Positions 40,944 through 49,656 of a stretch of DNA of 64,000 nucleotides are shown here, piece after piece. A model generated the notes under the pieces. That model was not told where the DNA came from. It saw only the letters and a list, made by a program, of their open reading frames with translations, and made no database searches. The DNA is from Pseudonocardia kunmingensis (GTDB taxonomy: Bacteria; Actinomycetota; Actinomycetes; Mycobacteriales; Pseudonocardiaceae), in NCBI RefSeq assembly GCF_006716445.1, contig NZ_VFPA01000002.1:1426001-1490000 (forward strand), given 5' to 3'. Made by a program: the position numbers and the translations under genes. The stretch's first letter is position 1. Every line of letters starts with the position of its first letter.

Positions 40944-40959
40944 TGTGGGCGCTGTCACT
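40944..40959. promoter_or_regulatory. CRP/FNR-like site between narK and narG
   Basis: TGTGG-GCGCTG-TCACT matches 8 of 10 positions of the CRP consensus TGTGA-N6-TCACA. It sits in the middle of the 84-bp divergent region, about 35 bp from each start codon, well placed for control of both units by an anaerobiosis or cAMP-responsive regulator. The regulator gene is not in the window. Confidence 0.45.
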
Positions 40960-40993
40960 GTGGTGTGGCCACCCGAGCACTCGGAGGGACGAC

Positions 40994-43900
40994 ATGACGC
41001 AGACGGGCCCGCGGCGCGCGGTCGCAGGCACCGACGGTCCCGCTGCCGACGCGCTCCTGCGTACGGGCAGGTTCTTCACCCGCCGGGAGACCTCGCCCGA
41101 CCTGCGGGCCGTCTACCGGGAGGGCGGCCGCGCGGGCGACGTCTTCTACCGCGACCGGTGGAGCCACGACAAGGTCGTCCGGTCCACCCACGGCGTGAAC
41201 TGCACGGGGTCGTGCTCGTGGAAGGTCTACGTCAAGGACGGGATCATCACCTGGGAGAGCCAGCAGACCGACTACCCGTCGGTCGGGCCGGACTCCCCGG
41301 AGTACGAGCCCCGCGGCTGTCCCCGCGGGGCCGCGTTCTCCTGGTACACCTACTCACCCACCCGGGTGCGCTACCCCTACGCCCGCGGCGTGCTGGTCGA
41401 CATGTACCGGGAGGCGAAGGCCCGGCTCGGCGACCCCGTCCTCGCGTGGGCCGAGGTGACCGGCGACCCGGAGAAGCGCCGCCGCTACCAGCGCGCCCGG
41501 GGCAAGGGCGGGCACGTGCGCGTGTCGTGGGACGAGGCGGTCGAGATGGTGGCCGCCGCCCACGTCCACACGATCAGGACCCACGGGCCGGACCGGGTCG
41601 CGGGGTTCTCCCCGATCCCGGCGATGTCGATGGTCAGCCACGCGGTGGGCTCGCGGTTCATCGAGCTGATCGGCGGCGCGATGACCTCGTTCTACGACTG
41701 GTACGCCGACCTGCCCGTCGCCTCCCCGCAGGTGTTCGGTGACCAGACCGACGTGCCGGAGTCGGGGGACTGGTGGAACGCGTCCTACCTGCTGATGTGG
41801 GGATCGAACGTGCCGATCACCCGCACCCCGGACGCGCACTGGATGGCCGAGGCGCGCTACAAGGGGCAGAAGGTCGTGGTCGTCTCGCCCGACTACGCCG
41901 ACAACACGAAGTTCGCCGACACCTGGCTGCCCGCCCAGCCCGGCACCGACGGCGCACTGGCGATGGCCATGGGTCACGTGGTGCTCACCGAGTTCTTCGT
42001 GCAGCGGCGGGTGCCGTTCTTCGTCGACTACGTCCAGCGCCACACCGACCTGCCGTTCCTCGTCACCCTCGACGAGCGCGACGGCGCGTACGTGCCGGGG
42101 AAGTTCCTCACCGCCGCCGACCTCGGCGACACGGCCGACGGGGCGGCCTGGAAGACCGTGCTCCTGGACGGCCGCACCGGCGAGCCGGTGGTGCCGAACG
42201 GCTCGCTGGGCTTCCGGTACACCGAGGCGGGCGCCGGGAGGTGGAACCTCGACCTCGACGGGGTCGCGCCGGCGCTCACCGTGCTCGGGCACGAGGCCGC
42301 GGAGGTGCTCCTCCCGCGGTTCGACGCGCTCGACGGCGCGGGTGGGGTGCTGCGCCGCGGCGTCCCGGTGCGGCGGGTGGCGGGCAAGGTCGTCACGACC
42401 GTCCTCGACCTGATGCTGGCCCAGTACGGCGTGCGGCGCGCCGGGCTGCCCGGCACCTGGCCGACCGGCTACGACGACGCCGACGAGCCGTACACGCCCG
42501 CGTGGCAGGAGGCGATCACCTCGGTACCGGCGGCGCAGGCCGTGCGGGTGGCGCGGGAGATGGCCCGCAACGCCGAGGAGTCCGGCGGCCGCACCATGAT
42601 CATCATGGGGGCGGGGATCTGCCAGTGGTTCCACGGCGACGCCACCTACCGCGCGGTGCTGGCGCTGCTGCTGCTCACCGGCTCGATGGGCCGCAACGGC
42701 GGCGGGTGGGCGCACTACGTCGGGCAGGAGAAGTGCCGGCCGATCACCGGCTGGGCGACGATGGCGATGGCCACCGACTGGTCCCGCCCGCCGCGGCAGA
42801 TGATCGGCACCGCGTACTGGTACACCCACACCGACCAGTGGCGCTACGACGGCTACCGCGCCGACGCGCTCACCTCGCCGCTGGCGCGGGGCCACCTCGC
42901 GGGCATGCACACGATCGACACGATCGCGCTCTCGGCCCGGCTGGGCTGGATGCCCTCCTACCCGCAGTTCGACCGCAACCCCCTCGACGTCGCCGACGAG
43001 GCGGGGGAGCGTCCCGTCGCCGACCACGTGGTCGACGAGCTGCGGGCCGGCCGCCTGCGGTTCGCGATCGAGGACCCGGACGCGCCGGAGAACTGGCCGC
43101 GCTGCCTCACGCTGTGGCGGGCGAACCTGCTCGGCTCGTCGGCGAAGGGCGACGAGTACTTCCTGCGGCACCTGCTCGGCACCCACGACAACCTGCTGGC
43201 CGAGCAGACCCCGCCGGACCGCAGGCCGCGCGACGTCACCTGGCGCGACGGCGACCCGCCGGAGGGCAAGCTCGACCTGCTCCTCGCGCTGGACTTCCGG
43301 ATGACCAGCTCCACGCTGCTCGCCGACGTCGTGCTCCCCGCCGCCACCTGGTACGAGAAGCACGACCTCAACACCACCGACATGCACCCGTTCGTGCACG
43401 CCTTCACCCCGGCCATCGACCCGCCGTTCGAGACGCGCACCGACTTCGCCGCGTTCCACGCGATCGCGCGCCGGTTCTCGGAGCTGGCGCGCACCCACCT
43501 CGGGGTGCGCCGCGACGTCGTGGCGGTGCCACTGCAGCACGACACGCCGGGCGAGACCGCCCAGCCCGGCGGGCGGGTGCGGGACTGGCGGACGGGGGAG
43601 GTCGAGCCGGTCCCCGGCGTCACGATGCCGAACCTCGTGGTGGTCGAGCGGGACTACACCGCGATCGCCGACAAGATGGCGAGCATCGGGCCGCTGCTCG
43701 ACCGGCTCGGCATGACGACCAAGGCCGTCACCTACCGGCCGGACGTGGAGCTGGCGCAGCTCGCCGCGCAGAACGGCGTGCTGCTCGGCGGCGCGGGGGA
43801 GGGCCGCCCGGCGATCGACACCGACGCGAAGATGGCCGAGGCGATCCTCGCGCTGTCGGGCACGACCAACGGGCGGCTGGCCGTGCAGGGGTTCCGCGAG

Positions 43901-44689
43901 CTGGAGCGGCGCACCGGCACGCGGCTGGTCGACCTCGCCGAGGGCAGCGAGGAGAAGCGCATCGTCTTCGCCGACACCCAGGCCCGCCCGGTCCCGGTGA
44001 TCACCAGCCCGGAGTGGTCGGGCAGCGAGACCGGCGGGCGGCGCTACGCCCCGTTCACCGTCAACGTCGAGCGGAGCAAGCCGTGGCACACGCTCACCGG
44101 GCGGATGCACCTCCTGCTCGACCACGACTGGATGCACGAGTTCGGCGAGACGCTGCCGACCTACCGGGCACCGCTGGACATGCACCGGTTGTTCGGCGAG
44201 CCCCGGCCGGACGCGGACGGCGGGGACGGGACGTCGGTCACGGTGCGGTACCTGACGCCGCACTCGAAGTGGTCGATCCACTCGGAGTACCAGGACAACC
44301 TGTTCATGCTCTCGCTCTCGCGCGGGGGACCGGTGGTCTGGATGAGCGAGCCGGACGCCACGTCGATCGGGGTGCGGGACAACGACTGGGTGGAGGCGGT
44401 CAACCGCAACGGGGTGCTGGTGGCCCGGGCGGTCGTCTCGCACCGGATGCCGGCGGGCACCGTGTTCGTCTACCACGCCCAGGAGCGGGTGGTGAACGTG
44501 CCGAAGTCCGAGGCCACCGGCCGCCGCGGCGGCATCCACAACTCGCTCACCCGCATCCTCGTGAAGCCCACCCACCTGATCGGCGGCTACGCCCAGCTGT
44601 CGTTCGCGTTCAACTACCTCGGCCCGACGGGCAACCAGCGCGACGAGGTCACGGTGATCCGGCGGCGCAGCCAGACCGTGGAGTACTGA
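40994..44689 (+). CDS. narG: Respiratory nitrate reductase alpha subunit
   Basis: A 1231-residue molybdopterin-guanine-dinucleotide catalytic subunit that reduces nitrate to nitrite on the cytoplasmic side. The ATG follows GGAGGGACGAC. The FS0 [4Fe-4S] cluster is ligated by His66, Cys70, Cys74 and Cys109 (HGVNC, GSC, RGC). The Mo-ligand Asp region is NASYLLMWGSNVP and YDWYADLPVASPQVFGDQTDVPES. The MGD-binding C-terminal domain includes YRAPLDMHRLFGEP and TPHSKWSIHSEYQDN. No twin-arginine leader is present beyond the vestigial N-terminus usual for NarG. It is followed after 1 bp by narH. Confidence 0.97.
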   Translation: MTQTGPRRAVAGTDGPAADALLRTGRFFTRRETSPDLRAVYREGGRAGDVFYRDRWSHDKVVRSTHGVNCTGSCSWKVYVKDGIITWESQQTDYPSVGPDSPEYEPRGCPRGAAFSWYTYSPTRVRYPYARGVLVDMYREAKARLGDPVLAWAEVTGDPEKRRRYQRARGKGGHVRVSWDEAVEMVAAAHVHTIRTHGPDRVAGFSPIPAMSMVSHAVGSRFIELIGGAMTSFYDWYADLPVASPQVFGDQTDVPESGDWWNASYLLMWGSNVPITRTPDAHWMAEARYKGQKVVVVSPDYADNTKFADTWLPAQPGTDGALAMAMGHVVLTEFFVQRRVPFFVDYVQRHTDLPFLVTLDERDGAYVPGKFLTAADLGDTADGAAWKTVLLDGRTGEPVVPNGSLGFRYTEAGAGRWNLDLDGVAPALTVLGHEAAEVLLPRFDALDGAGGVLRRGVPVRRVAGKVVTTVLDLMLAQYGVRRAGLPGTWPTGYDDADEPYTPAWQEAITSVPAAQAVRVAREMARNAEESGGRTMIIMGAGICQWFHGDATYRAVLALLLLTGSMGRNGGGWAHYVGQEKCRPITGWATMAMATDWSRPPRQMIGTAYWYTHTDQWRYDGYRADALTSPLARGHLAGMHTIDTIALSARLGWMPSYPQFDRNPLDVADEAGERPVADHVVDELRAGRLRFAIEDPDAPENWPRCLTLWRANLLGSSAKGDEYFLRHLLGTHDNLLAEQTPPDRRPRDVTWRDGDPPEGKLDLLLALDFRMTSSTLLADVVLPAATWYEKHDLNTTDMHPFVHAFTPAIDPPFETRTDFAAFHAIARRFSELARTHLGVRRDVVAVPLQHDTPGETAQPGGRVRDWRTGEVEPVPGVTMPNLVVVERDYTAIADKMASIGPLLDRLGMTTKAVTYRPDVELAQLAAQNGVLLGGAGEGRPAIDTDAKMAEAILALSGTTNGRLAVQGFRELERRTGTRLVDLAEGSEEKRIVFADTQARPVPVITSPEWSGSETGGRRYAPFTVNVERSKPWHTLTGRMHLLLDHDWMHEFGETLPTYRAPLDMHRLFGEPRPDADGGDGTSVTVRYLTPHSKWSIHSEYQDNLFMLSLSRGGPVVWMSEPDATSIGVRDNDWVEAVNRNGVLVARAVVSHRMPAGTVFVYHAQERVVNVPKSEATGRRGGIHNSLTRILVKPTHLIGGYAQLSFAFNYLGPTGNQRDEVTVIRRRSQTVEY

Positions 44690-44690
44690 G

Positions 44691-46430
44691 ATGCGCGTGA
44701 TGGCCCAGCTGGGCATGGTGATGAACCTCGACAAGTGCATCGGCTGCCATACCTGCTCGGTGACGTGCAAGCAGGCGTGGACCAACCGCAGCGGCGTCGA
44801 GTACGTGTGGTTCAACAACGTCGAGACCCGCCCGGGACAGGGCTACCCGCGCCGCTACCAGGACCAGGAGCAGTGGAAGGGCGGTTGGGTCCGCAACTCC
44901 CGCGGCCGGCTGCAGCTCAAGGCGGGCGGCCGCTTCCGGAAGCTGCTGTCGATCTTCGCCAACCCCGTGCTGCCGAACATCCGCGACTACTACGAGCCGT
45001 GGACCTACGACTACGAGAAGCTCACCGACGCCCCGCTCGGCGACGACTTCCCCGTCGCGCAGCCGAAGTCGCTGATCTCCGGCGAGCCCATGGCCGTCGA
45101 GTGGAGCGCCAACTGGGACGACGACCTCGGCGGCGCCCCCGAGCACGGGCCCCGCGACCCCGTCGTCGAACGGATCCGGAAGGAGTCCGAGGACAAGGTG
45201 CGCTTCGACTACGAGCGCGCCTTCATGTTCTTCCTGCCGCGCATCTGCGAGCACTGCCTGAACCCGTCCTGCGTGGCCTCCTGCCCGTCGGGGGCGATGT
45301 ACAAGCGCGCCGAGGACGGCATCGTGCTCGTCGACCAGGACCAGTGCCGCGGCTGGCGGATGTGCGTCACCGGCTGCCCGTACAAGAAGGTGTACTTCAA
45401 CCACCGCACCGGCAAGGCGGAGAAGTGCACGTTCTGCTACCCGCGGGTCGAGGTCGGGCTGCCGACGGTGTGCAGCGAGACCTGCGTGGGGCGGCTGCGC
45501 TACATCGGGCTGTTCCTCTACGACGCCGACCGCGTCACCGAGGCCGCGTCGGTGGCCGACGAGCGCGCCCTCTACGAGGCCCAGCTCGACCTGCTGCTCG
45601 ACCCGCACGACCCGCAGGTGCTCGCGGCCGCCCGGCGGGAGGGCATCGCCGAGGACTGGCTCGCCGCCGCGCAGCGCTCCCCGGTGTACACGCTCGCGAA
45701 GGACTACCGGGTGGCGCTGCCGCTGCATCCGGAGTTCCGCACGATGCCGATGGTCTGGTACATCCCGCCGCTGTCGCCGGTGGTCGACCGGCTCGCCGAG
45801 ACCGGGCACGACGGCGAGGACGCCGGCAACCTCTTCGGCGCGATCGACGCACTGCGGATCCCCGTCGAGTACCTGGCCGAGCTGTTCACCGCGGGCGACC
45901 CCGCGCCGGTGCGCGGCGTGCTCCAGAAGCTCGCCGCGATGCGCTCCTACATGCGCGACGTCACCCTCGACCGGCCTCGTGACGAGTCGATCGCCCGGTC
46001 GGTCGGGATGAGCGGCGGCGAGATCGTCGAGATGTACCGGCTGCTCGCGATCGCCAAGTACGACGAGCGCTACGTGATCCCGACGGCCTACGCCGCGGAG
46101 GCGCACCACCTGGAGGAGATCGGGTGCAGCCTGGACGTCGACGGGGGGCCCGGGATGACGGTCGGCAGCGGCCCGTTCGGGGAGGCCTCCGGCCGGCCGG
46201 TGCCGGTATCGGTCGAGACCTTCCACGCGCTGCGCGACCGGCAGACCAGTGACGCCGTCGCCGATCCCGGCGACCGCGGCGCGCGCGTCAACCTGCTCAA
46301 CTGGGACGGGAAGGGGCGCCCGCCGGGGCTCTTCCCCCCGCCCCGGGAGGCCCCGAGCGGGCCGGGTGCGGTCACCGAGCGCGGGGCGGCACCGGAGCGC
46401 GGCGCGCCCACGTCGGAGGACCGGCGGTGA
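44691..46430 (+). CDS. narH: Respiratory nitrate reductase beta subunit
   Basis: A 579-residue iron-sulfur subunit carrying electrons from NarI haem to NarG. Four cluster motifs are visible: CIGCHTCSVTCKQAW, CEHCLNPSCVASCPSGAM, CRGWRMCVTGCPYKK (the Trp in CxxW marks the [3Fe-4S] cluster) and CTFCYPRVEVGLPTVCSETC. The C-terminal tail beyond about residue 500 is longer and proline-rich. The stop overlaps the GTG start of narJ (GTGA). Confidence 0.97.
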   Translation: MRVMAQLGMVMNLDKCIGCHTCSVTCKQAWTNRSGVEYVWFNNVETRPGQGYPRRYQDQEQWKGGWVRNSRGRLQLKAGGRFRKLLSIFANPVLPNIRDYYEPWTYDYEKLTDAPLGDDFPVAQPKSLISGEPMAVEWSANWDDDLGGAPEHGPRDPVVERIRKESEDKVRFDYERAFMFFLPRICEHCLNPSCVASCPSGAMYKRAEDGIVLVDQDQCRGWRMCVTGCPYKKVYFNHRTGKAEKCTFCYPRVEVGLPTVCSETCVGRLRYIGLFLYDADRVTEAASVADERALYEAQLDLLLDPHDPQVLAAARREGIAEDWLAAAQRSPVYTLAKDYRVALPLHPEFRTMPMVWYIPPLSPVVDRLAETGHDGEDAGNLFGAIDALRIPVEYLAELFTAGDPAPVRGVLQKLAAMRSYMRDVTLDRPRDESIARSVGMSGGEIVEMYRLLAIAKYDERYVIPTAYAAEAHHLEEIGCSLDVDGGPGMTVGSGPFGEASGRPVPVSVETFHALRDRQTSDAVADPGDRGARVNLLNWDGKGRPPGLFPPPREAPSGPGAVTERGAAPERGAPTSEDRR

Positions 46431-47049
46431 GGCGCGCCCGCCACCAGGAGGTCGTGCTGCAGGCGGCGTCCCTGTGCCTGCAGTACCCGACGAGCGGGTG
46501 CTGGCTGCGTTGCCGCTGGTCCGCGCCGCCGTCGAGGCGCTGCCGCCCGGCACGCCCCGGGACCGGCTCACGACCTTCCTCGACGCCGCCGCCGCGACCG
46601 CGCCGACCGCGCTGGCCGAGCACTACGTCGCCGTGTTCGACCGCAGGCGCCGCTGCTGCCTGTACCTGACCTGGTGGAGCGACGGGGAGACCCGCCGCCG
46701 CGGCGGCGCGCTCGCCGCGCTCAAGGAGCGCTACCGCTGCGGCGGGGTGGAGCTCGAGAGCAACGAGCTGCCCGACTTCCTGCCCACCGTGCTGGAGTAC
46801 GCCGCCACCGCCGACCTCACCGACGGGCTCGCCCTGCTGCAGGAGCACCGGGCGGGCGTCGAGCTGCTGCGGCTGGCCCTGCGCGACGCCGCGACGCCGT
46901 ACGCGGCCCCCGTCGAGGCGGTCTGCGCGCTGCTGCCCGGCCCATCACCCGCCGACGTCGCCGCCGCGAAGGCGCTGGCGCGCAGCGGACCACCCCGCGA
47001 GCAGGTCGGCCTGGAGCTCGCCCCGTTCGCGCCGGGAGGAACCCGATGA
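46427..47049 (+). pseudogene. narJ: Nitrate reductase assembly chaperone, frameshifted as given
   Basis: NarJ inserts the molybdenum cofactor into NarG. Its N-terminus is read from the GTG overlapping the narH stop (VRRARHQEVVLQAASLCLQYP), but this frame breaks at the CCC run near 46486-46488. The rest continues in the -1 frame as DERVLAALPLVRAAVEAL and on to LELAPFAPGGTR and the TGA at 47049. One additional C in the run would join them as YPDERVL, the usual NarJ start, and give about 207 residues. Core motifs (EHYVAVFDRRRRCCLYLTWW, LPDFLPTVLEYAA) are intact. This is either a sequencing indel, a real inactivating frameshift, or slippage. The stop overlaps the narI ATG (ATGA). Confidence 0.85.
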
Positions 47050-47777
47050 CCGTGCTGGACGTGCTGCTCTGGGCGGTGCTGCCGTACGTGGTGGTCGCCG
47101 TGCTCGTCGGCGGCACCGTCTGGCGCTACCGCTACGACAAGTTCGGCTGGACCACCCGGTCCTCGGAGCTGTACGAGTCGCGGCTGCTGCGCATCGGCAG
47201 CCCGCTGTTCCACTTCGGCATCCTCGTGGTGGTCATCGGCCACGTCATCGGCCTGGTCATCCCGAGGAGCTGGACCGAGGCCGTCGGCATCACCGAGGGC
47301 ATCTACCACGTGCAGGCGCTCGCGCTCGGCGGCATCGCGGGCTTCTGCACCCTCGTCGGGGTCGGGATCCTCGTCTACCGGCGCCGCACCACCGGCCCCG
47401 TCTTCATGGCCACCACCCGCAACGACAAGCTGATGTACGTCGTGCTGGTGGCCGCGATCGTCGCCGGACTGGCCACCACGCTGCTGGGCACCGGGGTGCT
47501 CGGCGAGCAGCACTCCTACCGGGAGACCGTCTCGCCGTGGTTCCGCTCGCTGTTCGTGCTGCAGCCCGACGTCGAGTCGATGGCCGCGGCGTCGCTCGGG
47601 TTCAAGGTCCACACGCTGATCGGCATGCTGCTGTTCGCGATCTGGCCGTTCACCCGGCTCGTGCACGCGTTCACCGCGCCGTTCGGCTACCTGTTCCGCC
47701 CCTACATCGTCTACCGCTCCCGGGCGGGCGGCCCCGCGTCCCGCACGCCGCGCCGGGGCTGGGAGAGGACCGGGTGA
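47046..47777 (+). CDS. narI: Respiratory nitrate reductase gamma subunit (cytochrome b)
   Basis: A 243-residue membrane cytochrome with five helices that oxidises menaquinol and passes electrons to NarH. The ATG overlaps the narJ stop. The axial haem histidines are the pairs in SPLFHFGILVVVIGHVIGL and FKVHTLIGMLLFAIWPFTRLVHAF. The C-terminal cytoplasmic tail is Arg-rich. It completes a narGHJI operon for anaerobic nitrate respiration. Confidence 0.96.
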   Translation: MTVLDVLLWAVLPYVVVAVLVGGTVWRYRYDKFGWTTRSSELYESRLLRIGSPLFHFGILVVVIGHVIGLVIPRSWTEAVGITEGIYHVQALALGGIAGFCTLVGVGILVYRRRTTGPVFMATTRNDKLMYVVLVAAIVAGLATTLLGTGVLGEQHSYRETVSPWFRSLFVLQPDVESMAAASLGFKVHTLIGMLLFAIWPFTRLVHAFTAPFGYLFRPYIVYRSRAGGPASRTPRRGWERTG

Positions 47778-47815
47778 TGACGGCGCAGAAGATGTCGCCG
47801 CGTTCGGCGGTGCCG

Positions 47816-47846
47816 TTGACCTCAACCTGACTTCAGCTCCTACCGT
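47816..47846 (+). promoter_or_regulatory. MerR-type promoter with 19-bp spacer upstream of the PPOX gene
   Basis: -35 TTGACC (47816-47821) and -10 TACCGT (47841-47846) are separated by 19 bp. The spacer carries an imperfect inverted repeat, GACCTCAA-CCTGAC-TTCAGCTC. Over-long spacers with a CTCAA...TTGAG-type repeat between the hexamers are the hallmark of MerR-family activated promoters. The downstream gene starts 32 bp after the -10 box. No MerR gene is in the window. Confidence 0.55.
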
Positions 47847-47877
47847 TGCGCCACCACCGGCAGGAGGAGGACGTGAC

Positions 47878-48303
47878 ATGCTTCCCGGGCTCGACGACGC
47901 GCGCAGCATCCATGCCGAGGAGCGGCTCCGCGGGGAGCGCGAGCTGTGGCTCACGACCGTCCGGTCCGACGGCCAGCCGCAGTCGTCCCTGGTGGGGTTC
48001 CTCTGGAACGGGGGCGAGGTCCTGATCATGAGCCGGCCGGGCAGCCAGAAGATCCGCAACCTCACGGGCAACCCCCGGCTCGCCCTGCACCTCGAGGTCG
48101 ACCGGTCGGACGACGCCGGCGGCGTGCTCACCGTCGAGGGCGTCGCGACCCCGGCCCCCGGTCCCCTGGGCGCGGACGAGGCCGCCGCGTACACCGCGAA
48201 GTACGACGACGTCCTGCAGGACGCGGGGCTGTCCGTCGAGGAGTTCTTCGCCGACTACTCGGCGGTGATCAGGGTGCGCCCGACCCGGGTGCGGACGCAG
48301 TGA
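47878..48303 (+). CDS. PPOX-class F420/FMN-dependent enzyme
   Basis: A 141-residue split-barrel flavin/deazaflavin-binding protein. The ATG follows AGGAGGAGG. Typical segments are RELWLTTVRSDGQPQSSLVGFLWNGGEVLIMSRPGSQKIRNLTGNPRLALHL, with the substrate-side Ser/Gln and the SRPGSQKIRNL cofactor-phosphate-binding loop of the F420-type subgroup. Actinobacterial relatives reduce quinones, biliverdin or xenobiotics. It has its own MerR-like promoter, so it is probably not part of the nar operon. Confidence 0.87.
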   Translation: MLPGLDDARSIHAEERLRGERELWLTTVRSDGQPQSSLVGFLWNGGEVLIMSRPGSQKIRNLTGNPRLALHLEVDRSDDAGGVLTVEGVATPAPGPLGADEAAAYTAKYDDVLQDAGLSVEEFFADYSAVIRVRPTRVRTQ

Positions 48304-48331
48304 GGTCGACGTCGGCTCGCCGACTCGCCGA

Positions 48332-49399
48332 TCACGGGGCTGGGAAGCGGGCGCCGGGCGGCGGGGCCGTGGTGCTGCGGACGACGAGCTCGGTGGCCAG
48401 CTCCACGTGGTGGGAGTCGAGCCTCTCGCCCGCCGCGAGGCGCAGCACGGTCTTGAGGGCGACGCGGCCCATCTCCCGCAGCGGCTGGCGGATCACCGTG
48501 AGCGGCGGAGCGGCCATCGTGGCCACCTCCGTGTCGTCGAAGCCGGTGACGCTGAGCTCGTCGGGGATCCGCAGGCCGCGGACCCGGGCGGCCTCCATGA
48601 TCCCCAGCGCGATCGTGTCGCTGCCGCCGACGATGGCCGTGGGCCGGGCCGGCAGGTCCAGCAGCGCGGCACCGGCGCGGCGCCCGACGTCGTAGCTGAA
48701 GTCCTCGCCGTGGACGTACTCGGGACGTGCCGTGATCCCGGCGGTCTCCAGCGCGGCGCGGTAGCCGTGCAGCCGCGCCTGGTTGCACCCCGCCGTCGGG
48801 GGGCCGCCGACGTAGGCGATGTCGCGGTGGCCGAGGCCGATCAGGTGCTGGGTGGCGGTCATGCCACCGGCGAAGTTCGTGGAACCGACGCTGGTGACCT
48901 CGGCGCGCGGCAGGTTCAGCGGATCCATCAGGACCAGCGGCACGCCGGCGAGCGCGAGCGCGTGGATGTGCGCCTGCGTGAGGGCGCCGGTGACGACGAT
49001 GACGCCCACCCGCCCTGCGGCGGCGAGGCGGCGGGCCCACGCCTGCGGGGTGGTGCCCGAGAGGCGGTCGTCGAGCGCGCCGACCACGACCGAGGCGCCC
49101 GCCTCCGCGCCGGCGTGGACGAGTCCCTCGATCACCTGGGTCGAGTACGCCCCGAACGCGCCGTGGATGAGCAGCTCGACCGTGGCCGGCGCGGTCGAGG
49201 GGCGGCGGGTGGACGGCGGCACGTAGTCGTGCCGGCGCAGCAGCTCCTCCACGAGCGCGCGCGTGCCCGCGGCGACGTCGTCCCGGCCGTTGACGACCTT
49301 GGAGACGGTCGCGACCGACACCCCCGCCGACGCCGCGATCGTCGCGAGCGTGGCGCGTGCGGCGGGCCGGCGCGCGGCGGGTCTTTCCAGTGCACCCAG
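48332..49399 (-). CDS. LacI-family regulator of the second sugar operon
   Basis: A LacI/GalR regulator of about 355 residues. The HTH is LATIAASAGVSVATVSKVVNGRDDVAAGTRALV, followed by a periplasmic-binding-like domain (TAIVGGSDTIALGIMEAARV; LSVTGFDDTEVATMAAPPLT). No ATG or GTG is available in frame near the HTH. The best start is a CTG at 49399, which lies 7 nt after GGAGGAGG. The gene is divergent from the ABC transporter operon, with its candidate operators in the shared 257-bp region. Confidence 0.88.
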   Translation of the reverse strand: MGALERPAARRPAARATLATIAASAGVSVATVSKVVNGRDDVAAGTRALVEELLRRHDYVPPSTRRPSTAPATVELLIHGAFGAYSTQVIEGLVHAGAEAGASVVVGALDDRLSGTTPQAWARRLAAAGRVGVIVVTGALTQAHIHALALAGVPLVLMDPLNLPRAEVTSVGSTNFAGGMTATQHLIGLGHRDIAYVGGPPTAGCNQARLHGYRAALETAGITARPEYVHGEDFSYDVGRRAGAALLDLPARPTAIVGGSDTIALGIMEAARVRGLRIPDELSVTGFDDTEVATMAAPPLTVIRQPLREMGRVALKTVLRLAAGERLDSHHVELATELVVRSTTAPPPGARFPAP

Positions 49400-49458
49400 G
49401 GCAGTGCCTCCTCCTCTGACGAGGCGCAGTCTAGGCAGACCGCGGGGAGCGGCGCCAC

Positions 49459-49473
49459 CGAAACTTTTCGAAG
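49459..49473. promoter_or_regulatory. LacI-type operator near the regulator promoter (CGAAACTTTTCGAAG)
   Basis: A near-palindrome around CGAAA-CTT-TTCG. It shares the core ACTTTTCGAA with the site at 49577-49592 on the opposite strand. It is 60 bp upstream of the LacI start, suited to autoregulation. Confidence 0.6.
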
Positions 49474-49493
49474 ACGGGCTCCGGGGAAACGTT

Positions 49494-49503
49494 CCGATAT
49501 CGG
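49494..49503. repeat. Perfect palindrome CCGATATCGG
   Basis: A 10-bp perfect palindrome lies between the two LacI-type sites and directly after GGAAACGTTCC (49485-49495), itself an inverted repeat. It may be a further regulator site. Confidence 0.3.
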
Positions 49504-49528
49504 GCTGGCCACGGGCTCTATCTGACTC

Positions 49529-49558
49529 TTGACCGGATTCCGCTCCACTGCCTATCGT
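49529..49558 (+). promoter_or_regulatory. Promoter of the second sugar ABC operon
   Basis: -35 TTGACC (49529-49534), 18-bp spacer, -10 TATCGT (49553-49558), 98 bp upstream of the binding-protein start. A LacI-type operator begins 18 bp after the -10 box, where a bound repressor would block initiation or elongation. Confidence 0.6.
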
Positions 49559-49576
49559 CTGCGGCGCACGCCAGCT

Positions 49577-49592
49577 GTTTCGAAAAGTATCG
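49577..49592. promoter_or_regulatory. LacI-type operator downstream of the promoter
   Basis: On the minus strand CGATACTTTTCGAAAC, similar to CGAAACTTTTCGAAG at 49459. The two sites lie about 118 bp apart, flanking the promoter, analogous to the arrangement at the rhamnoside locus. Confidence 0.6.
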
Positions 49593-49656
49593 GCATGGCG
49601 GCCCCCGCTCGAACGGAGCGGCCGCAGCGGTGCGGCCCGGCGCAACGGAGATCGAC

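Noticed and set aside
41354..44818. 1154-codon antisense frame over narG
   Set aside because: Shadow frame; narG is unambiguous.
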